From an uncultured Saccharospirillaceae bacterium (GTDB taxonomy: Bacteria; Pseudomonadota; Gammaproteobacteria; Pseudomonadales; Oceanobacteraceae), in contig CANMOZ010000012.1 in assembly GCA_947499545.1 (NCBI GenBank), positions 1-64,000 of the forward strand: a stretch of DNA of 64,000 nt, in the 5' to 3' direction. Of this stretch, positions 24,626 to 32,631 are shown one piece after another (the stretch's first letter is position 1; the number at the start of each line of letters is the position of its first letter). A program made the translations under genes and the position numbers. The notes beneath the pieces are model-generated. The model had not been told where the DNA came from. It did no database searches and worked only from the letters and a program-made list of their open reading frames with translations.

Positions 24626-25915
24626 TTATCGAGGAGTTAACTGAGTCATTCCACCCATATAGGGCTGCAATACTTCAGGAATAAGCACACTGCCATCGGC
24701 TTGCTGATAGTTTTCAAGCACCGCAACAAGTGTACGCCCTACCGCCAAACCCGATCCATTTAATGTATGGACTAATTCGGGTTTACCTGTGCTTTCATTG
24801 CGAACACGGGCCTGCATACGTCTCGCTTGGTAATCACGGCAATTACTGCAAGAGGAAATTTCACGGTAAGTTGATTGACTTGGCAGCCAAACTTCAAGGT
24901 CGTACGTTTTCGCAGCGGAAAAACCCATATCCCCGGTACAGAGCAGCATTTTGCGATAAGGCAGTTTTAATGCTTTAAGAATCGCCTCAGCATGCCCTGT
25001 GAGCTCTTCTAAGGCTTGCTCGGAACTCTCTGACTGAACAATTTGCACCAACTCTACTTTTTCAAATTGATGCTGCCTGATAAAGCCACGAGTATCGCGC
25101 CCAGCACTGCCGGCTTCAGAACGGAAACAAGGGGTATGACTTGCAAACTTTAAGGGAAGTGCATCCGCTGCCTGTATGCTGTCTCGCACAATGTTGGTGA
25201 CAGGTACTTCAGCTGTGGGAATTAAGTAAAAAGGCCTTTCTTCTTGGAGCTTAAATAAGTCTTCTTCAAACTTAGGCAGCTGACCCGTGCCTCGCAAAGA
25301 GTCTTGGTGCACAATAAAAGGAACCGCAACTTCCTCATACCCATGAGCTTCCGTTTGGGTCTCCAGCATAAACTGGCTGAGCGCGCGATGCAGCTTTGCC
25401 AAGCCGCCTCTCATAACAGTAAATCTTGAACCCGTGATTTTGGATGCGGTATCGAACTCAAACCCAAAGCCCTCACCTAAATCGACATGATCCTTAGGCT
25501 CAAAATCAAAGGCTGCAGACTCCCCCCAACGAGAGACTTCAAGATTGTCATTCTCATCTTGACCTGCTGGTACTGACTGGTCAGGTAAGTTGGGCACCGC
25601 CATTAAGAATTCGGTCAAGCTTTCTTGAATCTCTTTGGCTTTTTTCACTTCATCCGCAAGCTCAGCATCAATTCGTTCAAGTGTTTCAGCCACTTGAGCT
25701 TTGGCTTCCTCAACGGGGATACCTTGACCCACCAGTTGGCCAATTTGCTTGGAGGATTTTTTACGCTCCGATTGCAAACTTTGTGACTGCATATCCGCTT
25801 GCTTTCTAGCGTTATCCAACGACAAAAAGCGATCCACATCAAACTCAAACCCACGCTGCGCAAGAGACGCAGTCACATCATCAAGGTTATCGCGGACATA
25901 CCGAAGATCGAGCAT
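24626..25915 (-). CDS. serS: Seryl-tRNA synthetase
   Basis: The 429-residue class-II synthetase charges tRNA-Ser and tRNA-Sec. The N-terminal domain (1-105) is the long antiparallel coiled coil that contacts the tRNA variable arm ([20 protein letters not shown]). Motif 2 is [26 protein letters not shown]. The ATP site shows [16 protein letters not shown]. Motif 3 is [20 protein letters not shown]. Length and order are standard. It is the last gene of the lolA-rarA-crcB-serS group, 65 bases after crcB, and ends at a strong terminator. Confidence 0.97.
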   Translation of the reverse strand: MLDLRYVRDNLDDVTASLAQRGFEFDVDRFLSLDNARKQADMQSQSLQSERKKSSKQIGQLVGQGIPVEEAKAQVAETLERIDAELADEVKKAKEIQESLTEFLMAVPNLPDQSVPAGQDENDNLEVSRWGESAAFDFEPKDHVDLGEGFGFEFDTASKITGSRFTVMRGGLAKLHRALSQFMLETQTEAHGYEEVAVPFIVHQDSLRGTGQLPKFEEDLFKLQEERPFYLIPTAEVPVTNIVRDSIQAADALPLKFASHTPCFRSEAGSAGRDTRGFIRQHQFEKVELVQIVQSESSEQALEELTGHAEAILKALKLPYRKMLLCTGDMGFSAAKTYDLEVWLPSQSTYREISSCSNCRDYQARRMQARVRNESTGKPELVHTLNGSGLAVGRTLVAVLENYQQADGSVLIPEVLQPYMGGMTQLTPR

Positions 25916-25980
25916 AGTAATTTACCAATCCTATTGGTCAAGCAAAGTCTGTTGTAGCACAGTTGTAGCCATCACGGCCG

Positions 25981-26391
25981 TTAAAAAAAAGAGCGTGTCA
26001 GTTGCATGCCGAGAAACACACAAAGTGTGCAGCCTACGACGCTTAGTACGCCATAACCTACGGCCAAAGCAACAAACCCTTGCTGCATTAAATTTAGGGT
26101 TTCTAAAGCGAAGGTAGAAAAGGTCGTTAGGGCCCCTAGAAAACCGACCATAATGAGTTCACGCCAGGGGGAAAGTGAGTGCCATTGCTCCACGATGAGC
26201 ACATAGGCCACACCCATTAATACCGACCCCACAATGTTAGCCAACGCCGTCGCAAGTAGTGTATCAAAGGGGTAAAAGGAGTCCAAGTGACGAGACAGTG
26301 TCCACTGTGCAATCCCGTAGCGCAGAACCGCGCCCAGCGCTCCCCCTGCTGCAACCGCCAGCAGACTGATTCCATTCACGCTATTTAACAT
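25981..26391 (-). CDS. crcB: Fluoride ion channel CrcB (Fluc)
   Basis: The open frame reaches 26448, but that part lies within rarA. The start is taken as the ATG at 26391, overlapping the rarA end by 11 bases; a GTG at 26379 with GAGG upstream is an alternative. The protein of about 137 residues has four membrane helices. It also has the family signatures GGALGAVLRYGI, ANIVGSVLMG and VGFLGALTTFSTFALE. Fluc dimers form a double-barrelled fluoride exporter in the inner membrane. No fluoride riboswitch is needed or seen, since it is inside an operon. Confidence 0.93.
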   Translation of the reverse strand: MLNSVNGISLLAVAAGGALGAVLRYGIAQWTLSRHLDSFYPFDTLLATALANIVGSVLMGVAYVLIVEQWHSLSPWRELIMVGFLGALTTFSTFALETLNLMQQGFVALAVGYGVLSVVGCTLCVFLGMQLTRSFF

Positions 26392-27760
26392 CCTCTTGTT
26401 TAGGCGTCTCAATGTGTGCTGAATACCGCTTGTTATCTGCAGCAGCATCCAACGCTTTCAAGCGATCCAGTTTTAAGCCAATTTTTTCTTCAAGCCCTCT
26501 AGGCACTGGCGCATACAAAACGTGATCTTTTAAAGGCTCAGGGAAATAAGACTCGCCTGCAGCATATGCACCTGGCTCATCATGCGCGTAGCGGTAATCC
26601 GAGCCATACCCCATCGATTTCATTAAGCCAGTTGCTGCGTTACGAAGGTGCGTAGGCACTTCGTAGCTGGGATGAGACTTCACCAACTGCTTAGCAGCTT
26701 TGAAAGCGGTGTATACCGCATTACTTTTAGGCGCGGCGGCCAAATAAGCAATAGCTTGGGCAATCGCAAGTTCTCCTTCTGGGGAGCCTAATCGCTCTTG
26801 AACATCCCAGGCATTCAAGGCAAGGCTTAATCCACGAGGGTCCGCATTTCCAATGTCTTCTGAAGCCATACGCACCACTCGACGAGCAATGTACAGTGGA
26901 TCACAGCCGCCTTCCAACATTCTGACAAACCAATACAAGGCCGCATCAACACTCGACCCACGCACGGATTTGTGAAGTGCTGAAATCAACTCATAGAACT
27001 GATCGCCCCCTTTATCAAAAACGGGCCCCTGTTGTTTTAGTACCTCCCCCAAGAAAGCCTTATCCACCAAGGAGCGTTGTTGTTGCAACGCAAAACGCAC
27101 AACCAATTCCAAGCCATTTAGCAGTCGCCTGGCATCACCGTCTGCAAACCGAGCCAAAGACATCAACGCGTCTTCATCCAAATCAACGTTTGAAGAAGCC
27201 AGCCCACGCTCTTTATTCGACAATGTAAGATGAATAATGTTAATCAGTTCTTGGTGCTCAAGCCGCTTTAAGGGATACACCACTGCACGCGACAAAAGTG
27301 CCCGATTTAATTCAAAAGAAGGGTTTTCAGTGGTAGCACCTACAAACACAAAGGTTCCATCTTCAACAAAAGGCAAAAAAGCATCTTGCTGGCCTTTATT
27401 GAATCGATGAACTTCATCAATAAAGAGCAATGTACGAGTATTTTCTTGTGCAGCCACTTTCGCGGTTTCAACCGCAGCCTTAATGTCTTTAACGCCCGCC
27501 ATCACAGCAGACAGCTGAACAAAACGAGCGGAGGTATAGGATGCGATCAATCTCGCCAGCGTCGTCTTCCCCACCCCTGGAGGGCCCCACAGGATCATGG
27601 AATGCAATTGATCTGCCTCTAACGCTGACCGAAGCGGCATCCCCATGGCAAGCAAATGGGACTGGCCAACATACTCATTCATTGTTTGAGGTCGCATCCG
27701 AGCGGCAAGCGGCTCTTTTTTGGGCGCTTGAAACAGATCGGTTTGCAGGTGGTCAGTCAT
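26381..27760 (-). CDS. rarA: Replication-associated recombination ATPase RarA (MgsA)
   Basis: The start is set at the ATG at 27760, where GGAG lies six bases upstream; an in-frame ATG at 27772 is less well placed. The AAA+ domain has Walker A (WGPPGVGKTTLARL), Walker B (LLFIDEVHRFN), sensor 1 (GATTENPSFELN) and an arginine finger region (LLSRAVVYPL). The C-terminal part contains the tetramerisation region (LYWFVRMLEGGCDPLYIARR and SYGSDYRY-like MGYGSDYRYAHDEP). RarA acts at stalled forks with single-strand-binding protein. It overlaps crcB and follows lolA by 21 bases. Confidence 0.95.
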   Translation of the reverse strand: MTDHLQTDLFQAPKKEPLAARMRPQTMNEYVGQSHLLAMGMPLRSALEADQLHSMILWGPPGVGKTTLARLIASYTSARFVQLSAVMAGVKDIKAAVETAKVAAQENTRTLLFIDEVHRFNKGQQDAFLPFVEDGTFVFVGATTENPSFELNRALLSRAVVYPLKRLEHQELINIIHLTLSNKERGLASSNVDLDEDALMSLARFADGDARRLLNGLELVVRFALQQQRSLVDKAFLGEVLKQQGPVFDKGGDQFYELISALHKSVRGSSVDAALYWFVRMLEGGCDPLYIARRVVRMASEDIGNADPRGLSLALNAWDVQERLGSPEGELAIAQAIAYLAAAPKSNAVYTAFKAAKQLVKSHPSYEVPTHLRNAATGLMKSMGYGSDYRYAHDEPGAYAAGESYFPEPLKDHVLYAPVPRGLEEKIGLKLDRLKALDAAADNKRYSAHIETPKQEDVK

Positions 27761-27781
27761 GAAGCGCTCCATATTTCAACT

Positions 27782-28510
27782 TTAGTTATCCGGCTTGACC
27801 ATGCCAGGGTCACGAATAACATCCACGCCTTTGGGAATTTTAAAATGAAACAGGGCGGATGACAGAGTGGGATTCAACTCAACGTTTGCAAAGCGAATAT
27901 CCGTTTTTTGCCCCAAGCCATCATCAATCATCATCGAGTGTAAATCGTTATTTTTATCAAAGGTCAATTGCAAACGGTTAAAGAGCGCCTCTTTACTCTT
28001 GGGTAAGAGCGCAAATTGCCACTGCCCTTGGCCGTTTTCGGCACCAAAAACCTCATAGGCGCTTCGAATATCGTTAAGAGAACCCGTTAGAATCAATGCA
28101 GGGGTTTGAGAAGCTTGTTTATCTAACGTCTTTAAAGTGACTTGCTCCAAATCAGAATCGTATACCCATAGCTGCTGCCCATCGGTCACCGTGAGTTGCT
28201 CAAAAGGAGGCTGTGTTTCCCATCGAAACTTGCCTGGTCGAGACACCTGCATAGTACCCTTTAAAATTTGAGCACTTTGCTGTGGATTTGATGAGGACGT
28301 CACTTGAGTAAAGTTGGCACGCATTGATTTGATTGGATCCAAGCGCCTTTTCAGCTCCTGAATCGAGTCGACCTCCGTTGCTGCTTGGGTCAGCTCAGAA
28401 CTTGCGTTCTTGCTGCTTTTCTCTGCTGCATGAACTGTGTTCATTCCAAAGGTTATGAACCCAAACACCGTGATGCATTGCAGGCTGTAAGTTAAACGAT
28501 TTTTCAGCAT
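27782..28510 (-). CDS. lolA: Outer-membrane lipoprotein carrier LolA
   Basis: The 242-residue periplasmic chaperone carries lipoproteins from LolCDE to LolB. A signal peptide (LQCITVFGFITFGMNTVHA) is cleaved near residue 28. The mature protein has the family features MRANFTQVT, GTMQVSRPGKFRWETQPPFEQL and DGQQLWVYDSDLEQV, ending with FKIPKGVDVI. A Ser/Ala/Thr-rich stretch of about 25 residues precedes the core. In pseudomonads lolA follows ftsK and precedes rarA. Here rarA is kept but a pseudouridine synthase gene stands in the ftsK place. Confidence 0.95.
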   Translation of the reverse strand: MLKNRLTYSLQCITVFGFITFGMNTVHAAEKSSKNASSELTQAATEVDSIQELKRRLDPIKSMRANFTQVTSSSNPQQSAQILKGTMQVSRPGKFRWETQPPFEQLTVTDGQQLWVYDSDLEQVTLKTLDKQASQTPALILTGSLNDIRSAYEVFGAENGQGQWQFALLPKSKEALFNRLQLTFDKNNDLHSMMIDDGLGQKTDIRFANVELNPTLSSALFHFKIPKGVDVIRDPGMVKPDN

Positions 28511-28642
28511 TCAAGCATGTCCTTACTCAGTCGATAAAGCTCAAGACAGCATGTACTCCAAGCCTTGAGGCAGTTATATAGGGTAATGAGTGTTATTCTA
28601 CCCCTTGGTTTCCAACAGATAAATGGCAGCACCCCTAGCCCG

Positions 28643-29383
28643 TTAGGTTTCCTTCCACTTAGGCCAGTCCAGTTCCCAGGGCTTACTCCATGCGCCATTA
28701 AGATGCTCTTGAAGCACCGCCCCACCGAAGTCTTCACTGGGTGCTAATTTAAATACCCACTCTTGGTCATTCCACTCAAACCTCAATGCATAGGCGTGCA
28801 ATCGACCAGAGAAACGCTCTTCTTGAGACAAGCATTTGCTTTTATTGTTGTAACGCACATCACCTAAGATAGCAGCGCCCATAGACTTTAATGCAACCCG
28901 TATTTGATGCGTTTTTCCTGTATAGGGTTTCACCAAGAAAGCCCTCGTGCCATCCCCTAGCCCTGACGAAATGAAATAGGTCACCGCAGGGGCCGTTTTG
29001 GATGGTAAAAGTTTCCAATTACCTCTTCTTGAAGGCAACATATCACCGACAACCCAACCCTGCTTTTTCTTGGGCTTTTGATCACTAATGGCCAAATACC
29101 ATTTATCTATCTGACGTTTTTGGAAAAGTGTTGTGAGCCGATTCGCCGCCGAAGACGATTTAGCAACCAACATTAGGCCTGTGGTCATTGCATCCAATCG
29201 ATGAACGCCGTAGAGCGGGCAGTCTAGTTCACGCTTCAACCGTGATATCAGCCCATCCTGAACCACTTCCCCATGTTCATTTCTTAGATCTTGATAAGTT
29301 AGGCCCGCGGGTTTAACACAAAGCACCCAGTCGGGTGTTTCTTGCAATACCTGTATCGGGGCCTCTGCCTCTGAGAGCGACAT
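28643..29383 (-). CDS. RluA-family pseudouridine synthase
   Basis: The start is the ATG at 29383, with a perfect GGAGG six bases upstream; the frame is open to 29401. The 246-residue protein carries the catalytic signature GVHRLDAMTTGLML with the essential Asp. It also has YLAISDQKPKKKQGWV, and the KPYTGKTHQIRVAL motif of RluA enzymes. There is no S4 domain. It resembles the short, single-domain branch that modifies an RNA not identifiable here. It is 132 bases upstream of lolA on the same strand and divergent from the YrbL-like gene. Confidence 0.9.
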   Translation of the reverse strand: MSLSEAEAPIQVLQETPDWVLCVKPAGLTYQDLRNEHGEVVQDGLISRLKRELDCPLYGVHRLDAMTTGLMLVAKSSSAANRLTTLFQKRQIDKWYLAISDQKPKKKQGWVVGDMLPSRRGNWKLLPSKTAPAVTYFISSGLGDGTRAFLVKPYTGKTHQIRVALKSMGAAILGDVRYNNKSKCLSQEERFSGRLHAYALRFEWNDQEWVFKLAPSEDFGGAVLQEHLNGAWSKPWELDWPKWKET

Positions 29384-29515
29384 ACCAGCCTCCGTCAGCA
29401 CATCTCAAAAAATTTCGGATAGACTACGTCAACCGTCTCTAGAAATCACGCCTCGAAACCGTATGATAGGGACCTAGAACTCATTTTGCGTTTTATAGGG
29501 GCACATCGTCATAGC

Positions 29516-30082
29516 ATGTTACAATTGAATGACTCTCTCATCATAGGAAAAGGCTCTGAACGTTGGTGTTATCAACACCCCAAGAACCCCAATCTCTGCA
29601 TAAAGGTTGCTGTTCACTTACCTAAACCAGGCAGAAAGCCCCAGTCTGAACGAGAAGCCTCTTACTTTGGCTTACTGAAGCGCCGTTCGATCCCCTTTAC
29701 CCATTTACCGGATTACTTGGGCACTGAGGAAACCTCCCTGGGGCTAGGCTACGTATTTGAACTGATTCGCAGTGAGGACGGCTCCGTTGCGGCACGGCTT
29801 GAAGACCTGTTTCACGAGCTCCCTGCTACCACCCTACGAGAAATGATGCTTGAACTACAAACCTACATGCTTCGTTACGGTGTCGTCCCCTGCGATATGT
29901 CCGTTCGTAATATGCTTGTACAAACTCACCAAGGCCAGACAAGGCTAATGTTGGTAGATGGTGTTGGTAATAGAGACTTTATTCCGTTAGCCAGTTATTG
30001 CTTACCCTTTGCCCGGTTAAAAATTGCGAGGATATGGCGTAAGTTTTCAACCAAACTTAATTTAGATTTAACTGAAGCGTAA
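29516..30082 (+). CDS. YrbL-family protein (kinase-like fold)
   Basis: The start is taken at the ATG at 29516; the frame opens earlier at a TTG at 29486. The 188-residue protein shows a shrunken protein-kinase fold: LIIGKGSERWCYQHP as a glycine-rich loop, LCIKVAVHL with the beta-3 Lys, and VPCDMSVRNMLV as a catalytic-loop remnant followed by LMLVDGVG with the metal Asp. This matches the YrbL (PhoP-regulated network) family, whose substrate is not established. It is a single gene, divergent from the pseudouridine synthase. Confidence 0.85.
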   Translation: MLQLNDSLIIGKGSERWCYQHPKNPNLCIKVAVHLPKPGRKPQSEREASYFGLLKRRSIPFTHLPDYLGTEETSLGLGYVFELIRSEDGSVAARLEDLFHELPATTLREMMLELQTYMLRYGVVPCDMSVRNMLVQTHQGQTRLMLVDGVGNRDFIPLASYCLPFARLKIARIWRKFSTKLNLDLTEA

Positions 30083-30207
30083 AACCAAAACTCACGGCAA
30101 TGCCTCTAGCTTCCTGCATATCTCTTGGGGATTTTATATGACAGGGCGATTAGAAGCAGCGAGAAAATGGCCATCAACGATTTAACAAAAAATACGGGAT
30201 AGGTGCG

Positions 30208-31323
30208 GTGTTAAAGCAAATTTCATATTGGTTAATCAAACTATTTTTGAGGGTTAGCCTTATTATCGTCTTAGTTGTTATAGGCTCTTACTTTCTTTTG
30301 CCCAAGCAACACATACAAGATTTACGCATCGTCCACGCAGTTGCTCAGCAATTAACAGCCAAAGGGTGGTCTATTCCCATGCTGGTAACGCTGAATCCAT
30401 TAGAAATTAATCAGTACGACTGTCGACCCCAACACGATTTCAGACGATTTCAATCTCAACCAGCATCAGCAAATAGCTGGTCACTTGATATTGAGATAAG
30501 AAACGCCTCAGCATCAGCATCTTTACCGGTATCAAAGAAAGACATACGCAAACCTCTTGATCTTATCCTAGCCGACATACGTTCTTGGGCACCTGGCCTT
30601 ACGCCTCAAGCCATAGGCTTCACTATGGACGTATATCCGAATGAACGGGAAATGTGGCAAGAGCTGCTCGCTCAAAAGTCCAGCATGATCGATGTTGGCG
30701 GCCTATACGACTCCATGAAAAACGCCATTATCATCAACGCCGAAAACAAACCCAAGCATGTGCTTCGCATTGTTCAGCATGAAGGGACTCACGCTCTTAT
30801 TCAACATATTTGGGGCGAAACACCTTCATGGTTCAATGAAGGACTGGCGAGTTACTACGAAAATGCTTTGATTCATAAAGAGCGCTTAACCATCAAACAA
30901 GATCAAGACTATTTAGCTCGGCTAACACCATTAGCCAAACAAAAGCGGCTTTTATCACTGCACGATTTTCTTAACCCAAATGTCGATTATTGGCGCAACC
31001 CATCAATGGATCGCGAACAACTGACAATTCTCTATGCAATCTCATGGTCATTAATTCAGTATATGTCTGAAGAGACGCCCGATTTATTAGCCCAATACAC
31101 TCAAAAATTAAGCAGCAACACATGTCAATTCGTCGATGACATTGCCTTTTTTAATGAGGTTTACCCAGGAGGACTCATCAGCTTCGAACAGAAATGGTTG
31201 AAATGGATAATATCTAAAAGCAAAAGAGTTGAACGACAGCAAGGTCAAGATAGATTGAAAAAACTGGGCTTTTCTGAAGAAGAAATTCGCGAGATTAATT
31301 GCCTTGCAGATGGTGATTGCTAG
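30208..31323 (+). CDS. Membrane-anchored gluzincin-type metalloprotease (DUF1570-like)
   Basis: The start is a GTG at 30208. The 371-residue protein has one N-terminal membrane anchor (FLRVSLIIVLVVIGSYFLL, about 13-31), so the rest is periplasmic. The zinc motif HEGTH is at 191-195 and the third ligand E211 sits in SWFNEGLASYYE, the HExxH-plus-E layout of gluzincins. The surrounding sequence (IIINAENKPKHVLRIVQHEGTHAL) is that of DUF1570-like putative peptidases. The substrate is unknown; cell-wall or envelope protein processing is possible. It stands alone, convergent with flgL. Confidence 0.8.
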   Translation: MLKQISYWLIKLFLRVSLIIVLVVIGSYFLLPKQHIQDLRIVHAVAQQLTAKGWSIPMLVTLNPLEINQYDCRPQHDFRRFQSQPASANSWSLDIEIRNASASASLPVSKKDIRKPLDLILADIRSWAPGLTPQAIGFTMDVYPNEREMWQELLAQKSSMIDVGGLYDSMKNAIIINAENKPKHVLRIVQHEGTHALIQHIWGETPSWFNEGLASYYENALIHKERLTIKQDQDYLARLTPLAKQKRLLSLHDFLNPNVDYWRNPSMDREQLTILYAISWSLIQYMSEETPDLLAQYTQKLSSNTCQFVDDIAFFNEVYPGGLISFEQKWLKWIISKSKRVERQQGQDRLKKLGFSEEEIREINCLADGDC

Positions 31324-31357
31324 GTTTCACTCTCATTGAGCTACGGCCACGCAGAGT

Positions 31358-32593
31358 TTACAAGCGATTAAATAAAGACAGATTACTGATTCGTGCGTAA
31401 CTCTGCTGGGCAGCGTCCAGCAAAAAAGACTCCATTTGTAATCGACTGATGGCTTCAGTGAAATCGACGTCACGAACTTTTGACAATGTTTCTTGGTTCA
31501 CAATACTAACATCCTGTATGAGTCGCTTCGTGGATTCTAAAGTGTTCATCCTCGCACCGATTTCACTGACCACCTCCGAAATGGAATCACGCGCTGCATC
31601 CAAATTCAAAAGCGTGTCATGCACCAACGCCTCAATTTGCTCTCCATCGTTATCCGTAAAGGTTGAGAATCCATCGACAAAACGCTTCAATGTCGTTGTG
31701 AGCCCCTGTTTATCGGAAGATTCCACAAAGAACTGATCTCCGGGTTCAGGGGCACCTGAAATCTGAAAGCTCAGTCCTTTTACCTCTAATCGCTGACCGG
31801 GTGAGAACCCACGAAATGCGATGCCCTCTACGACGCGATCATCAGACTTTCGTCGTACGGTATAATTCGGTCCAGGAGGGTCTATCGCGGCTTCAGGATT
31901 AAAGGTCACGATCAAATCATCCGGATAGAATTCATCGTATTTTTCTTGATCAATGACCAAGCCGGTTGAAATATTTCCCGTTCCGGCATTCGTTACGTTA
32001 TTATCCGTATAGAAACTATTCTCAGCGCTTTTGACATCCATGAAAATGCGTTTTCCATTATCATGTGTTGCTACACTGGTGGATTTACCGATAAAGAGAT
32101 GCCTTTGTCCTTCATCGCCCTCATAACGATAATCACCATTAGGTTGCCTCACAAAAGGTAAAGTTGTTCCTTTATCACCAGAGAAAATATACTCATTACT
32201 GGCATCCCGGGTATTCATGATGTCCACAACGGCTTCCAGGATCTGCCTAACCTCGGTGGCAATCGCTTGACGGCCTCCCTCAGGGTACGAACCATTACCT
32301 GCTTGAACGGTTAATTCTCTGGCACGCGCAATTTGATTATCAATTAAGCTTTTTAAAGTATCGTGCTCTAAACCAAGTCGGTTCAATGCCGCATCTGCAT
32401 TTTTGTCAAAGAGTTCCCCCAACCCCATCTCTTGCTCCAGCTGTAATATTTTAGTGGCTGCAACTGGATCGTCAGCAGGCGTAACTATTTTTCGGCCGGT
32501 CGTAATTTGCTGGTAGGTATGCTGCAATGAAGTCTGATTATCCAGCATGCCATATAGCCCTAAATTAAACTGCTGCAGACTGGAAATTCTCAT
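31358..32593 (-). CDS. flgL: Flagellar hook-associated protein 3 (hook-filament junction)
   Basis: The 411-residue protein has the flagellin-like N-terminal helix region (MRISSLQQFNLGLYGMLDNQ, then TGRKIVTPADDPVAATKILQLEQ) and the matching C-terminal helix (LQMESFLLDAAQQSYARISNLSLFNRL). The middle domain (about 170-290) is variable. FlgL joins the filament to FlgK at the hook tip and is exported by the flagellar apparatus. It is the last gene of flgJ-flgK-flgL, 38 bases after flgK. Confidence 0.95.
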   Translation of the reverse strand: MRISSLQQFNLGLYGMLDNQTSLQHTYQQITTGRKIVTPADDPVAATKILQLEQEMGLGELFDKNADAALNRLGLEHDTLKSLIDNQIARARELTVQAGNGSYPEGGRQAIATEVRQILEAVVDIMNTRDASNEYIFSGDKGTTLPFVRQPNGDYRYEGDEGQRHLFIGKSTSVATHDNGKRIFMDVKSAENSFYTDNNVTNAGTGNISTGLVIDQEKYDEFYPDDLIVTFNPEAAIDPPGPNYTVRRKSDDRVVEGIAFRGFSPGQRLEVKGLSFQISGAPEPGDQFFVESSDKQGLTTTLKRFVDGFSTFTDNDGEQIEALVHDTLLNLDAARDSISEVVSEIGARMNTLESTKRLIQDVSIVNQETLSKVRDVDFTEAISRLQMESFLLDAAQQSYARISNLSLFNRL

Positions 32594-32631
32594 ACCAACT
32601 CCTCAACTCAACTTAAGGCCTTGCTAATCAA